DNA of 64,000 nucleotides, taken from positions 249,501 to 313,500 of the forward strand of contig JALJCO010003962.1 of the NCBI GenBank assembly GCA_023101725.1, given 5' to 3'. This DNA is from Atherinomorus stipes. Lineage: Eukaryota > Chordata > Actinopteri > Atheriniformes > Atherinidae. Position numbers and translations under genes: made by a program. The notes under the pieces are model-generated. The model ran no database searches and had not been told where the DNA came from. It saw nothing but the letters and a program-made list of their open reading frames with translations. Positions 38,060 to 50,500 of the stretch are shown here, in pieces. The number at the start of each line of letters is the position of its first letter. Positions within the stretch are counted from its first letter, which is position 1.

Positions 38060-38346
38060 GTGTCGACGTTCAGGCAATAACGCTCATAGTTGATTCTCTT
38101 GATAGCGGACGGTGAAGGTTACCTGCTTCAACAGTGCTTGAACGGCAACCTTAACTGTCTTTTACCACGAGTCGGGAAGATTAATTGAACTTCCATCGAG
38201 TACGTCAATATATTTTAAAATCAATTAAGACATTGCTAAGTGAATTGTCCTAAACCACGCGTAGCTCAAAGCTAACTGTTTTGCTAACAAAGCTAGCACT
38301 AGGACAGCTGCGACCTCTTCAGAAGACCACTTGCCACTGAGATAAG
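38060..38346 (+). other. fth1: Non-coding first exon of fth1
   Basis: The start is not precisely seen, but ferritin IREs lie within about 40 nt of the cap, so transcription probably begins around 38070-38095. The exon ends at 38346 (GATAAG then GTAAGG) and joins the coding exon at 38897. No strong TATA box is visible. Confidence 0.6.
38115..38152 (+). promoter_or_regulatory. fth1: Iron-responsive element of ferritin H mRNA
   Basis: The loop CAGTGC (38132-38137) sits on a perfect five-pair upper stem TTCAA/TTGAA (38127-38131 with 38138-38142). The TGC internal bulge at 38124-38126 is typical of ferritin, and the lower stem is AAGGTT/AACCTT (38115-38120 with 38147-38152). IRP1/IRP2 bind this RNA hairpin when iron is low and block ribosome loading. 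Every key base is conserved. Confidence 0.96.
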
Positions 38347-38756
38347 GTAAGGATGCACCTTTGAGCTCTGCGTTTAACCGCATGTATAGGTGTTTGCGTG
38401 TAGCACATGGTCTTGTAGCCTCCATTACGTTGATGGAGGCCTGTGTTGTATTTGTCCTGATTCTGTTTTTCACCTTGCCGTCGCTTTGTGGCCATGGCGC
38501 AGTTTGAGCTTTCCAGCCCCTGCGCAGTCTTTTCAACGTCAGCATAGCGATCAGCCTGAATGCAGATACAGTTCTCTCCTTTTGCTTTAATGCAGTTGTA
38601 AACCTATTTATATTATGATAGGAAAACTAGTTGGTTTAAATGGTTTGCTGTTTACTTGTTGAGATTTGTGGTTGCATAATATGTACCTGCCAAACCTTGT
38701 GGAATCCTGAAGCCCAAGCTACCTTCTGATGAAATAATGTCTTCAATTAGACTTGA

Positions 38757-40938
<2,182 letters not shown>

Positions 40939-41192
40939 ATCCGTCCAGATCCTTTTTGCAAAAGCTTCTGTATCTGTGTATTTGTATCCTGCTTCTTTGT
41001 TTTGACAATATTTCTGCATGATACTGGTTAGTCATTTAAGCTTATGGTATTCATGTTATTTTTGTCACACAACACTGCTATAGACTCTTGTGAGTTGTTG
41101 CATTGAAGTCTCTCCATTTTCCACTTCTCAGCTTTTGCTCATGCCATCACCACATATTTGCTGTTTTATGCCAGAAGTTGTTAATCAGACCA

Positions 41193-41198
41193 AATAAA
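41193..41198 (+). terminator. fth1: fth1 polyadenylation signal
   Basis: AATAAA lies 255 bases after the stop codon; the 3' UTR length is normal for ferritin H. Confidence 0.8.
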
Positions 41199-44100
41199 TC
41201 AAACCCTCTGGATTCTGATGTTTGGGTTTTGTGTGTTTTTTTTCTTTAAGATGTACAAGTTTCTTGGGAATTTTGAATATTGCAATAACTTGTTTCACTT
41301 CCATTACCAAAGAAAACAGAACTAGACAGGTAGATGATTTTAAGAAATCCCATCAGGAAGCAGGCAACAAGTATGAGGATTCTTCTGTCTTTGAGGCAAA
41401 ATTGTCTGAATCAGAATGTGATGGATGTAATTAAAATTTTCCTCAGAGCCTGCAACTGCGAGAAAATATACATTATAAATCCAAAATGAGCAGGTTGCTA
41501 CAGAACTAATAAGCATCTGTCCTACAGGGTAATTTTGCTGGCTGTCCTCTTCAATAATAGGTTTAAAGATGAGCTTTGAGTTACAGCTTGAATAGCTGAA
41601 ACCACAATACATTTTCCTTATGGTGCAGAGCGACCCGAAATCATGCAACTCTGACTGTTTTTTGCTTTTTTTTTCTCCGTTGGGTTGCTAGCTCCAAAGC
41701 CATTTCAATCAGCTGTAAAAACTGCTTATGGCCTTATACAAACAAACTTTAAAGTTTTGGACCAAAAGCCAATAAAATGGGAAAATAACCTAATAAGTTT
41801 GAATAATTTTATACATATTTTGTATCTGTTTTTTTTTTTTTTTTAAATATGTCAGTGGGCTTGCTCTAGAGCCAGGCTGACAAATGACTTTAAAATTTAG
41901 CATTACAATTCCCAATAACATAAAGACACTCCACTAGTTTAGATTGATCTAGAGAGGTGTAAATGTTTTCAGAAACCAGTTCACGATTGCAAGAGGTCCT
42001 ATTCAGATTACGACAAACTTTTGTGTGTGTGTGTATGTACTGTTCCTCTTTATTAACTTTATGAGCCATCACACTTGAATGTTGAATAGGGTCTTACTGC
42101 TGACAAACTTTACATGTTTTTTTTCCAAATATCTAACAACTCTGTTTCATCAAACTGAAAGACATTCCTCAAAAGTAATATATCTGAAATAAGTTCACTG
42201 AAATCTTTGGTTACTGTTCAGCCTGTAAATCTAATCTAATTAAGACTCAGTTCAATGTCTACACAGACACTTTTCTGCCTTATCGTCCCGCCTGCATATC
42301 TTTTCAAGGTCCTTTGCTAGGTTTTTTTTGGCATTGATTTAAACCAACTGCAATACAGTTTGTTTCCAGAGGACAATGTGGGCCACTGGTGTCTGTTCTT
42401 GAATGTTTAGGGGGATTTCTTTTGATCTCACATGATGTCAAGCAAAGCAGGATTTAAATAGTAACATGACAGAAAGAAGAAAAGAAAAACTTCCTGAACT
42501 TTGATAGCCACAACACAGTTTTCTTGTTTTTTTTTCTGGGCTGTTTAAAGTCAGTCAGCTTAAAGCTCCTGACTCCTAGTTGTTTACAGAACAGGTAAAT
42601 CTGTAAACACATGAAAATGAGCAAATAATCTAAATCAGAGAGGTTGTAATCGTGGGGAAATACGAGCCTCAAAGCTTATGTTTTGCGGACAGTATCCCCT
42701 CATGAGGCGTGAAGATTAGTCAGCTATGCTTTTGTGAAAAGACAAGTGTTTAAAATTTCCTTGTACATTTCTGAAGAACTAATTTTTCATATCTCAGTTG
42801 AAGAATACATTCGTGTAAAAATAGAACAGGAAGGTTATCAAACAACCTTCCTGTTCTAACTGAAGACATGCATATAACGTCACCGTCGACGCAACAAATA
42901 TAATGAAACAAATAGGATGGAGAAAACATTATCCGGGACTTTCCAATTGAGAAAATAAAACATTACTGGAAGTTCAAATAAAATGCTTGAGGGTAATCCT
43001 GCGTCACCATTTTCCCCAATTGTGCAATCAGAGGGTGACTGGTCTATGGTTCAGGCCCTCTTGCTCCCTCTTGTGGTTGTCTGGAAGTAAGACAACCATC
43101 AGCCCTGATGACTGTAAACCAGTGGTTTTATTTTAAAAAAAGACACAAAATTGTTTAGAAGCTGAATTAAATCATGAATCACAACTAGTAAAACTAATGC
43201 TCATAAACCATGAAATAGATATCGAGTTTACAAAGCAGTAAATATTTGTGGGAAAACTCACTTTCGGGCATCGTGTTGAAAGTAATGCAAATTAGGGGTC
43301 CAGATGCATTTAATCATAACAGTGGGTATTCCAGTATATTTCTCGTGATTAAAAACATAAAATAGACACTAAGTTTGCATGTGTACCTCATATGGTTCAA
43401 TAGATAATGACAAAACCTTTTTTGGCGGTGGCCATATTAGATTTGGCTTCCATGACTCACTGGGTTGCTGACTTTTATTGAACCAAATTGTAAGAGCATG
43501 TCCTGGGCAATACTTCAGCCAAAACTGGTGATTTTAGAAATATACCTGAAGCCTTCAACTACTGACCACCTTTCAGAAATAGCTGTTTAGTGGTGAGTGA
43601 TAACACGTATTTCGCTACCACTGCTGGACTGCTATCATATATTTTCTATTTCTAGGGATGTAGATCTGGACAAAAATCACTATGAGAGTTTCTCCCCCTA
43701 GGTGGTACCAACCAACCCTACTGCCTCTCAGACTATTACATATAGAATTTTATCATAGAGTGTCCGGAAATATATTACAGGTGCTATTCTAAAAATCCAA
43801 ATTTGGCCCTATTTTGGTGAGAAAAGCTGAATATCGGCATGTGGGGGCTTTTTCCACAGCTGTTAACATAGTCCACCAAAATCCACTTTACCCAGGTATA
43901 AACCCATGTCTGCACCACTTTAACATGGGTTTAAATAATACCTGTTTAAATTATACATTAGTGTGACACATTATCTGTGCATAATCACACTCTGAAAGTG
44001 GGTTTCTTCTTTATGATTTATGATCTTTGTGATTGTACTGGCATGTTGAAGGATATCAGTGAGTTGATATTTCAGCCTCAAATGGAAGCAGACATTATGA

Positions 44101-44320
44101 AGAGTCATTTAATGATCGGCATTGTACTTTATAGAAACTGTCAAACACACACCAAACTGTAATTCATTCCCAGCAAAAAAGGGAAGTCAAAAGCAAGGTT
44201 TCTGAGATGAGAAGTGCTGTGAGGAACAACAAAGACTGTTATCACAATGATAATCAAGGTGGCTGTGGACCACGCAGATGAAAATAAACAGCTCTAACTG
44301 TCGTGGCCAGACAGGAACAT
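41199..44320. other. Intergenic region between convergent fth1 and mcee
   Basis: No coding gene was seen. It contains a perfect 15-bp hairpin at 42822-42858 and probably the mcee 3' UTR on the minus strand; TTTATT at about 43474 or 43122 could be its poly(A) signal read in reverse. Nothing else was recognised. Confidence 0.45.
42822..42858. repeat. Perfect 15-bp inverted repeat with 7-base loop
   Basis: TAGAACAGGAAGGTT (42822-42836) is followed by ATCAAAC and its exact reverse complement (42844-42858). It is flanked by a weak direct repeat (GTTGAAGAATACAT and ACTGAAGACATG). The origin is unknown: it may be a miRNA-like hairpin or a replication-slippage palindrome. Confidence 0.9.
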
Positions 44321-47300
44321 TCATGCTTGTTCGAGCTCCACCAGCACACCGTCGCAGTCTTTAGGATGAAGAAACATGACCGGCTTCCCGTGAGCACCTA
44401 TTCGAGGCTCTGCTGACAAAGTTCTGATGTTCTTTGCTTTGAGGTCGGCAACCGCAGCATTAATGTCGTCCACCTGCAAATGAGAGGAGAACTCTGTCAA
44501 CTTTTCATCTAATTTCAATCAGACTGTTGCATACTTCATAGTACTAGCCCAGCATAAAAATGGGTTTTTCTTTTTTTGTTTTACATATGCGTTTAATGAA
44601 AGCAACTCCACAACAAAATGTGCATATCAGCAGTTTGTCCCACAGGTCTATAACGGCACATAATGGGAATACTGAACTCAGGAGGTGAACAGTACTCAAA
44701 GCTGCTTCTCATAACAGCTTCAGGGGCATTGCAAGTCCTCCATTAAAAATAAAAGTCTTCCCATTAAAAGGGAAAAGCTGGGATTCAGTTTAAAACTGAA
44801 TTGTGGGCCTGGCTGTGGCTCAAGAGATGGAGCAGTTGTTTACTGGACGTTTGATTGTTTGTATTTTGCTGTATTTTATCTTGTGTGTTTCATGTGTTGT
44901 TTTTATGATGCACTCTGTGAGGCACTGTGTTTTTGTCTGTGAAAGGTGCTGTATAAATAAAGTTTCTTCTCCTTCTTCCCCATCTCGAAGATGTTTAATC
45001 CCCAGCATGTTGAAAGGTCCTTGAGCAAAACACTGAAGCTCAAACCCCCAAACTGCTCACTTGTGTGGGAGTCACATGACTTAATGCAATGCCACGAGAA
45101 ATATTTTGTTTGTAAAATTAAGTATTAAAACCTTACCTATCTCACAAAACAGTCTTGTAAACACAGATGTAGCCACTGATCAATTTAAAAAAAAGTCTTC
45201 TGTTTTTGTCATTTATTTGCTCTGGGTAAGCATTTTTGTTGCCAGTTATTTTTGCTTGTTTGGGGGTAAGGCAGGATATTTTTTCAAAACGAAATTCTAA
45301 ATTTTGAAATTTGAAAATAATTTACCAATCACACAAGAAAAAAACTTTTCACAAATAATGGATTATTTCATTCAGGCAAGTTAGTGGCACTTGGCGACAT
45401 CTGTATTTCCTAGCATTACATGTATGGATGTCTGCTATGCATGCTGGCTCACTTGCACATTTTTGGGGCAGAGCCTTTATTACGTTAAGGTTAAACAACG
45501 AGGAGGGTAAGGGACAATGCCTGATGAGGTGTCCATTATCAGAAATTAATGGACGACGCTTTAGCAAAGTCCATTAATTTCTGATAATGGATAACCTTGA
45601 AGAGCATTATCCTGCTTATACCCTGGTAACTAATGAAAGAAATAAATATTTAGCCAATTATTAATATGTTAATGTTGTTTCCTTAGCATTAAAATTGAAG
45701 GTTTTTCACAAGAAGGGGCTGTGAGGACTATTTATTGTCTCTCGCTATGACGCTGCCAGACGGCTCTGGCCACAGAACCTGTAGTTAAGTCAGTCTGCAG
45801 CTGTTAATCAGGCCTGATCAGAGGACGGAAGTGAGTACGGGGTGTAGACTTGTGTTAATGTGCGGGTCGGGTGGCGGATTAAACATCAGCGGGTCAGGTC
45901 GGATTCAGATTTCACTGGAAGATGTCCATGGGCTCGGGTTGGGTTTGATGATCATCAGGTTTCTGGAGGGTGCCGGACTCCGCGTGTCTCTAGCACTGCA
46001 GAGGGGAACCACTGCAGAGCTCGGGCGACTGTGGTTCGTGTAAATCTGCAACAGACCCACCTTAAAGACACATTAGCAACTCATACTTTGTCTACTGTCT
46101 TGTCTTTGTGATTAATAAATTGTGAAATAAGGTATGTCAATGTATGTTCTGATATTCTGTTGTCACGGTTACCAAGAGTGTTTGAGCCAGCCAAATTGAG
46201 TATTCACCCAGACCATGGTATAAAGTTGCATGATCACTCCCCTTGACAAGTCACAAAGTGCTGCATTATTGGTTTTGAGTACAGAGATGTGTGTTCAATT
46301 CTCAAAAGTTTTGTCAAATAAATGCCATCAGCCTTGCCTCACCTCAATACAAATGTGGTGCATCCCTCCGGACTTGTTCTTCTGCAAGAAGCCAGAGATG
46401 GGGCTCTTCTCCCCGAGAGGATAGAGGAGCTCCAGCTTAGTGTTTCCCAGCTCCACAAATACTGTGTAGACACCATGCTCTGGCAAGGGCACTTTCTCAC
46501 TCACAGTGGCTCCGAGCACATCCCGATACAGAGCTGTGGCCTTCTCCATGTCAGGCACAGCAATGGCAATGTGGTTCAGTTTCCCCAGGTTCCACAGGGA
46601 TTTGGGAATGCCCTGATGGAGAGGTGCTGTTGTTGAATGTGCCCTCATGAGCGTGACACGAGTACATCTGGAAATGCCTGCAACTGAGAGAACATGAAAG
46701 AAAATGAGAAAAGCTGCCACAACTGGACATTACTCTGAAAACTAGAATTTTATGTAAGTTTGATATTGCCATCTCTTTCTTTTAAGAAGTTTCAGGGTTG
46801 TGTGATGTATTCTTCAATTGCTTGTTTCAAATCTCAGGATAAACATACGGTTACAGAATAAATCCTAGATGTGTTTTCATATGGAGGATGTACTTTTATC
46901 AATAATTTTACACACGCTCCCTGACAGCTCTGATGATTTGGAATGTCCACTACATTATAACTTTAAGATATGTTGGTTTTAATAAACATTTGACTTGATT
47001 TAATTAATAAAACAGAAGATCAGCCAACATCTGTGGATCACATCTTTTTCAAATAAATGGGTTGCAATGGAGAAAAGTAAACTTTTAAGCCGTCATTTTT
47101 ACTGTATATATAAATCAATGTGAGCATTTTGTGTTAAAACATGTCTACAATTTAATGAAAATTAGCCTCATGTGTCTTTATTTCAAATCAACACTTCAAG
47201 CTACAAATAGTTTAAATGTGCAGTGTACACAAACTGGTGACGTAACGCGAAGACAGCTTTGTTCAACAACGCCGAAGTTTTGTTTGGAGTTCAACAGCAT

Positions 47301-47420
47301 CAAGATTAACATACACGCCCGTACAGACGAGAGCAGAAAGGAACACGAAAAAGTCTAAATGTGGAAGCTGAAAATTATTGACATAAACCAACCTGCAACC
47401 TTCAGCACTGTGGACGCCAT
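44321..47420 (-). CDS. mcee: Methylmalonyl-CoA epimerase, mitochondrial
   Basis: Converts D- to L-methylmalonyl-CoA in the mitochondrial matrix, between propionyl-CoA carboxylase and the B12-dependent mutase. Minus-strand coding exons: 47420-47393, 46677-46343 and 44473-44321, joined in frame to 171 residues (human 176). A basic, Ser/Thr-rich targeting peptide covers about 1-37. The VOC fold follows, with metal ligands His45 (LNHIAIAV), His117 (MHHICIE) and Glu167 (LVELEQA, the C-terminus). An alternative acceptor six bases upstream (46683) would add two residues (Val-Ala). It starts 92 bp from mphosph10 on the other strand, as in human. Confidence 0.95.
44795..45065. repeat. SINE-like retroposon in mcee intron 2
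   Basis: GGCTGTGGCTCAAGAGATGGAGC (tRNA-like head of a fish SINE), GTGCTGTATAAATAAAGTTT (tail) and CCTTGAGCAAAACACTGAA are recognisable fish retroposon motifs, in a rearranged or composite order. Confidence 0.5.
45507..45605. repeat. Long inverted repeat with perfect 23-bp core in mcee intron 2
   Basis: The left core arm occupies 45532-45554 and starts TCCATTATCAG. The right arm (45569-45591) is its exact reverse complement, with a 14-base spacer. Imperfect pairing continues outward (GACAATGC/GCATTATC and AGGT/ACCT) to give arms of about 45 bp. It may be the fused ends of a DNA element or a young palindrome. Confidence 0.9.
45780..46100. repeat. Possible dispersed-repeat fragment
   Basis: GC-richer than its surroundings, with CGGGTCGG/GGGTCAGG-like units typical of fish hAT relics as I recall. 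Open frames here lack motifs. Confidence 0.25.
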
Positions 47421-47512
47421 GTTTGTGCTGCGGAACCAATCTACAACAGCAGACGAGTTTCCCGTTGAGCCTGTTTACCTGGGACACCGAGGGCGACCCA
47501 TGTGAGAGAAAC
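47421..47512. promoter_or_regulatory. Shared bidirectional promoter/leader of mcee and mphosph10
   Basis: Only 92 bp separate the two start codons, which point away from each other. The same head-to-head pair exists in mammals. There is no TATA box. The strip contains a start-stop uORF (ATGTGA, 47500-47505) in mphosph10 direction. TGACGTAA (47238-47245) lies inside mcee intron 1 and may serve both. Confidence 0.8.
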
Positions 47513-50500
47513 ATGGCAAGTGGAGATATGTGGAGTGTGTTAGAGGAGTGTGTCAAGAAAATAAACACTAACACATCACAGCCAGAGAAGTTTCTGAGGC
47601 AAGTGTTGGTTTTCTTTGTTGTGAAAGTTGCTCAATATCGTTGCATTTCTGTCGAGAGATCTGTCTTGATAATCGTCGGCTAAGCTAGCTGTAGCGGTAG
47701 CACAGATTAGCGTACTACACGTCTGGTACGTTCTCATAACTACCAGCCAAATGATTTCTAGGCGCTTTCTGTACAGATAACGTTTAACTAGGTGCAGCTT
47801 TGAATTCAAAGAGCAGCAATCAGAGAAACCCAGTTGTTGCGCACATTTGAATTTTCATGATTCATTGTTACAAGTGTTCATTGTTTTCCGTTTAAGTGAA
47901 GAGAACAGCTTATCCAGTTACTTTCGTGAATGGTGTTTTAAAAGTAGAAGTCCGTGCAATGTTAAAAAAAGCAAAAACTCAGACATGTTACATCAGACCA
48001 AGCACTGTGACTGTTTGTTTATTTATTCATTTTACCTTTTCAGTCTTCAGGATGGAGTGGCAGCAGACTTCACCTCCCTCACTAAGACCCTGTATGACCT
48101 CCACAAATCCCAGGAACCTGCAGATTTTAAAGGAAGCCCGTTGGCTCAGCTGGTGGTGGAAAACTTTGATGAGGAGCAAATTTGGCAGGAGCTGGAGCTG
48201 CAGAATAATGCTGTGCTGAAACACTTCAATAATGCTATCAGTGAGGCTTTGTCAGACCAGACATTAACTTTGCTGTCAGAGGAGGAAGAAGAAGAGGAAG
48301 AGAATGACGAAGGAAAAGAGGAAACAACAGATGATGAGAACAACTTTAAAGAAAAAGAAGAGGAACCACTCAGGTTGTCTAAGAAAAAGCCTGTGGAGGC
48401 TGAAGATGGCTCAGAGGATTACTCAGAGGCTGACTCTGATATTGATTTTGATGTGGATGCTCTGGAAAAACGAGAGAAGCAGAAAAAAGAGGGTAGAAAG
48501 ACAAGTTCCAAAACAAAGGTGGTTCCTTCTGAAGTAGATGACAAGTTCTTCAAACTTTCAGAGATGGAGTCATTTCTTGATGATATGGATAAGCAAGAAG
48601 GAAAGGAAGATGAGGGAAAAGATGATGTAGACTATTTTCAGGACTTGCCTTCTGATGAGGATGACGATCTTGACTTGGATCAAATATTTTCCCAAAAACA
48701 AAAGAAAAAGACAGTATGTATTTTATCACATATTTCCATTTATTATTTTTGGTCCCGATAGTACAGAAAACGGGAAATATCTTGACTGTTGTTTATGTTT
48801 ACAGGTAAAGAGCTCTAGAGATTTCAAGTACAAGGACTTCTTTGATGCAGTGGATGGTGAGCCGGCTAAAACAGATGAGCAGTCAGATGGAGAGAATGAT
48901 GACATGGACGAGAGCCAGGATGAAGGTGAAGAAGAAATCGATGATAAGGAAGATGACTTTGATGGTGAAGAGGAGGGTGATGATGAGTAAGTGCTGTGAA
49001 AGTTATGTAATGTCTGTAATCATGTGTGGGAGAAGCTTGTTTGGCTGATTCCAGCATGTTTGTGTCTGCTTTTTCCAGGGATGAGCAGGGAAGTCACTCC
49101 AAAGCATCTGTTAAGAAAGTGACCTTTAATCTCTCTGCCGATGAAGACAGTGAAGGGGAGGACATTGAGGACGTTGTCGGAGGAAAATCCTCGAATCTAG
49201 AAAAGTCGGAATCAAAATCGTCATTTGAGAAACGGCAAGAAAAGGTACCCAGGTTTAAAATGTTGCTGATTTTATTTGCCTTTTTATATATATATAAAAA
49301 AAAACACACAAATACTTTCAGTGCTTTGATTTTTGTAATTGAGCAGCTTTATAACACTTACATTTATAACACTTCAATTTACTCATCAGCACAGTAAATG
49401 CTTAAGTAGTGCCAAGTTTTGTCTTGTTTACAGCACATTAGGAATCGCTGAGCTTCATTCATGACTTTTTGTGATTAGTTAAGTACTGCCTGCTTTTGAA
49501 TGTGTCTGCATCAGTGGTTCCCAAATGTTTTGAGGCACAACCACAAGATAACATACATTAGTGTTTGCAACCCTCATTTAGGGAAAGGCTGGTCTTCAAT
49601 ATTGTGGAGTAAGGGGAAAGCAACATGTAGCTCTGCATGAAACAGTATGAGCACCCAAACTTTCCTACGGTAAATGTTTTAGATAACTACTAAATGCACA
49701 CATCGCACTTTTATTATGCTTCCCCCTTTTCTTTAATTTTACTATTCATGCTGCAAGTTGAAATGCTCAATTCTGAATTTTTGCTGAGTTATGTTTTGTT
49801 TTGTTTTTTTCTCCTGGTTGCTCATATTATGATTTAAATGGGACTGCTTTCAGACTCCTGTGTTAAGAGTCTGTGGCCCTGAAGTAACCCGCGACACACG
49901 GAGCACGCTGTGCTTATACATCCCACCTCCTCTGGCACAGAATTGTATGATCTATCTCATTTCAGTCATGTAAAAGTCGAATGAGAAGTGACACAGCTGT
50001 TCAGACACATTGGATATGTATCTGATTTAGAACTACACATGAAAATGGGTTGGGTCGGATTTTTTTTAAAAAAAAAAGGTCTGATTTGGGCCTCTTTTAC
50101 CTGCAGTGTGAACATATCTTTAGATGGCAATTGTGATCCTTCTCTGCCTGTTACTGTTAGGCTTTCTTCTTGTCCAGCTGTTGAGGTAAAGGATTAAAAT
50201 AATTGACAAATATTTTAATTGGTGGGGAAATTTTTGCCATGTGGAGCGATAAACTAGACAGCTTTACAGCATGGTACATACACATAGGTGCTGTTTTTAT
50301 AAATGTGCTAAATTATAACCGTTGTGGTTTTTAACCGTTCTGTTTCTAGAAGCTTCCTCTGTTACATCCGGGTCGATGACCAGATGTGCTGTGGAGAACG
50401 TGTTGAGTGTCAGGGCCAGTTTGGCTTTGAATGTTTACATGCAAGGAAAATCCAACTTCCAGCTGTATGATCTGGGTGTTTTAGTCCAACTTTGAGAAAC

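Noticed and set aside
45831..46111. Two overlapping open frames in mcee intron 2
   Set aside because: Plus-strand frames inside a repeat-like GC-rich patch, with no motif.
47847..48043. Start of the 304-codon frame that overlaps mphosph10 exon 2
   Set aside because: The first part is intron; the real exon begins at 48044, where homology to MPP10 starts after an AG acceptor.
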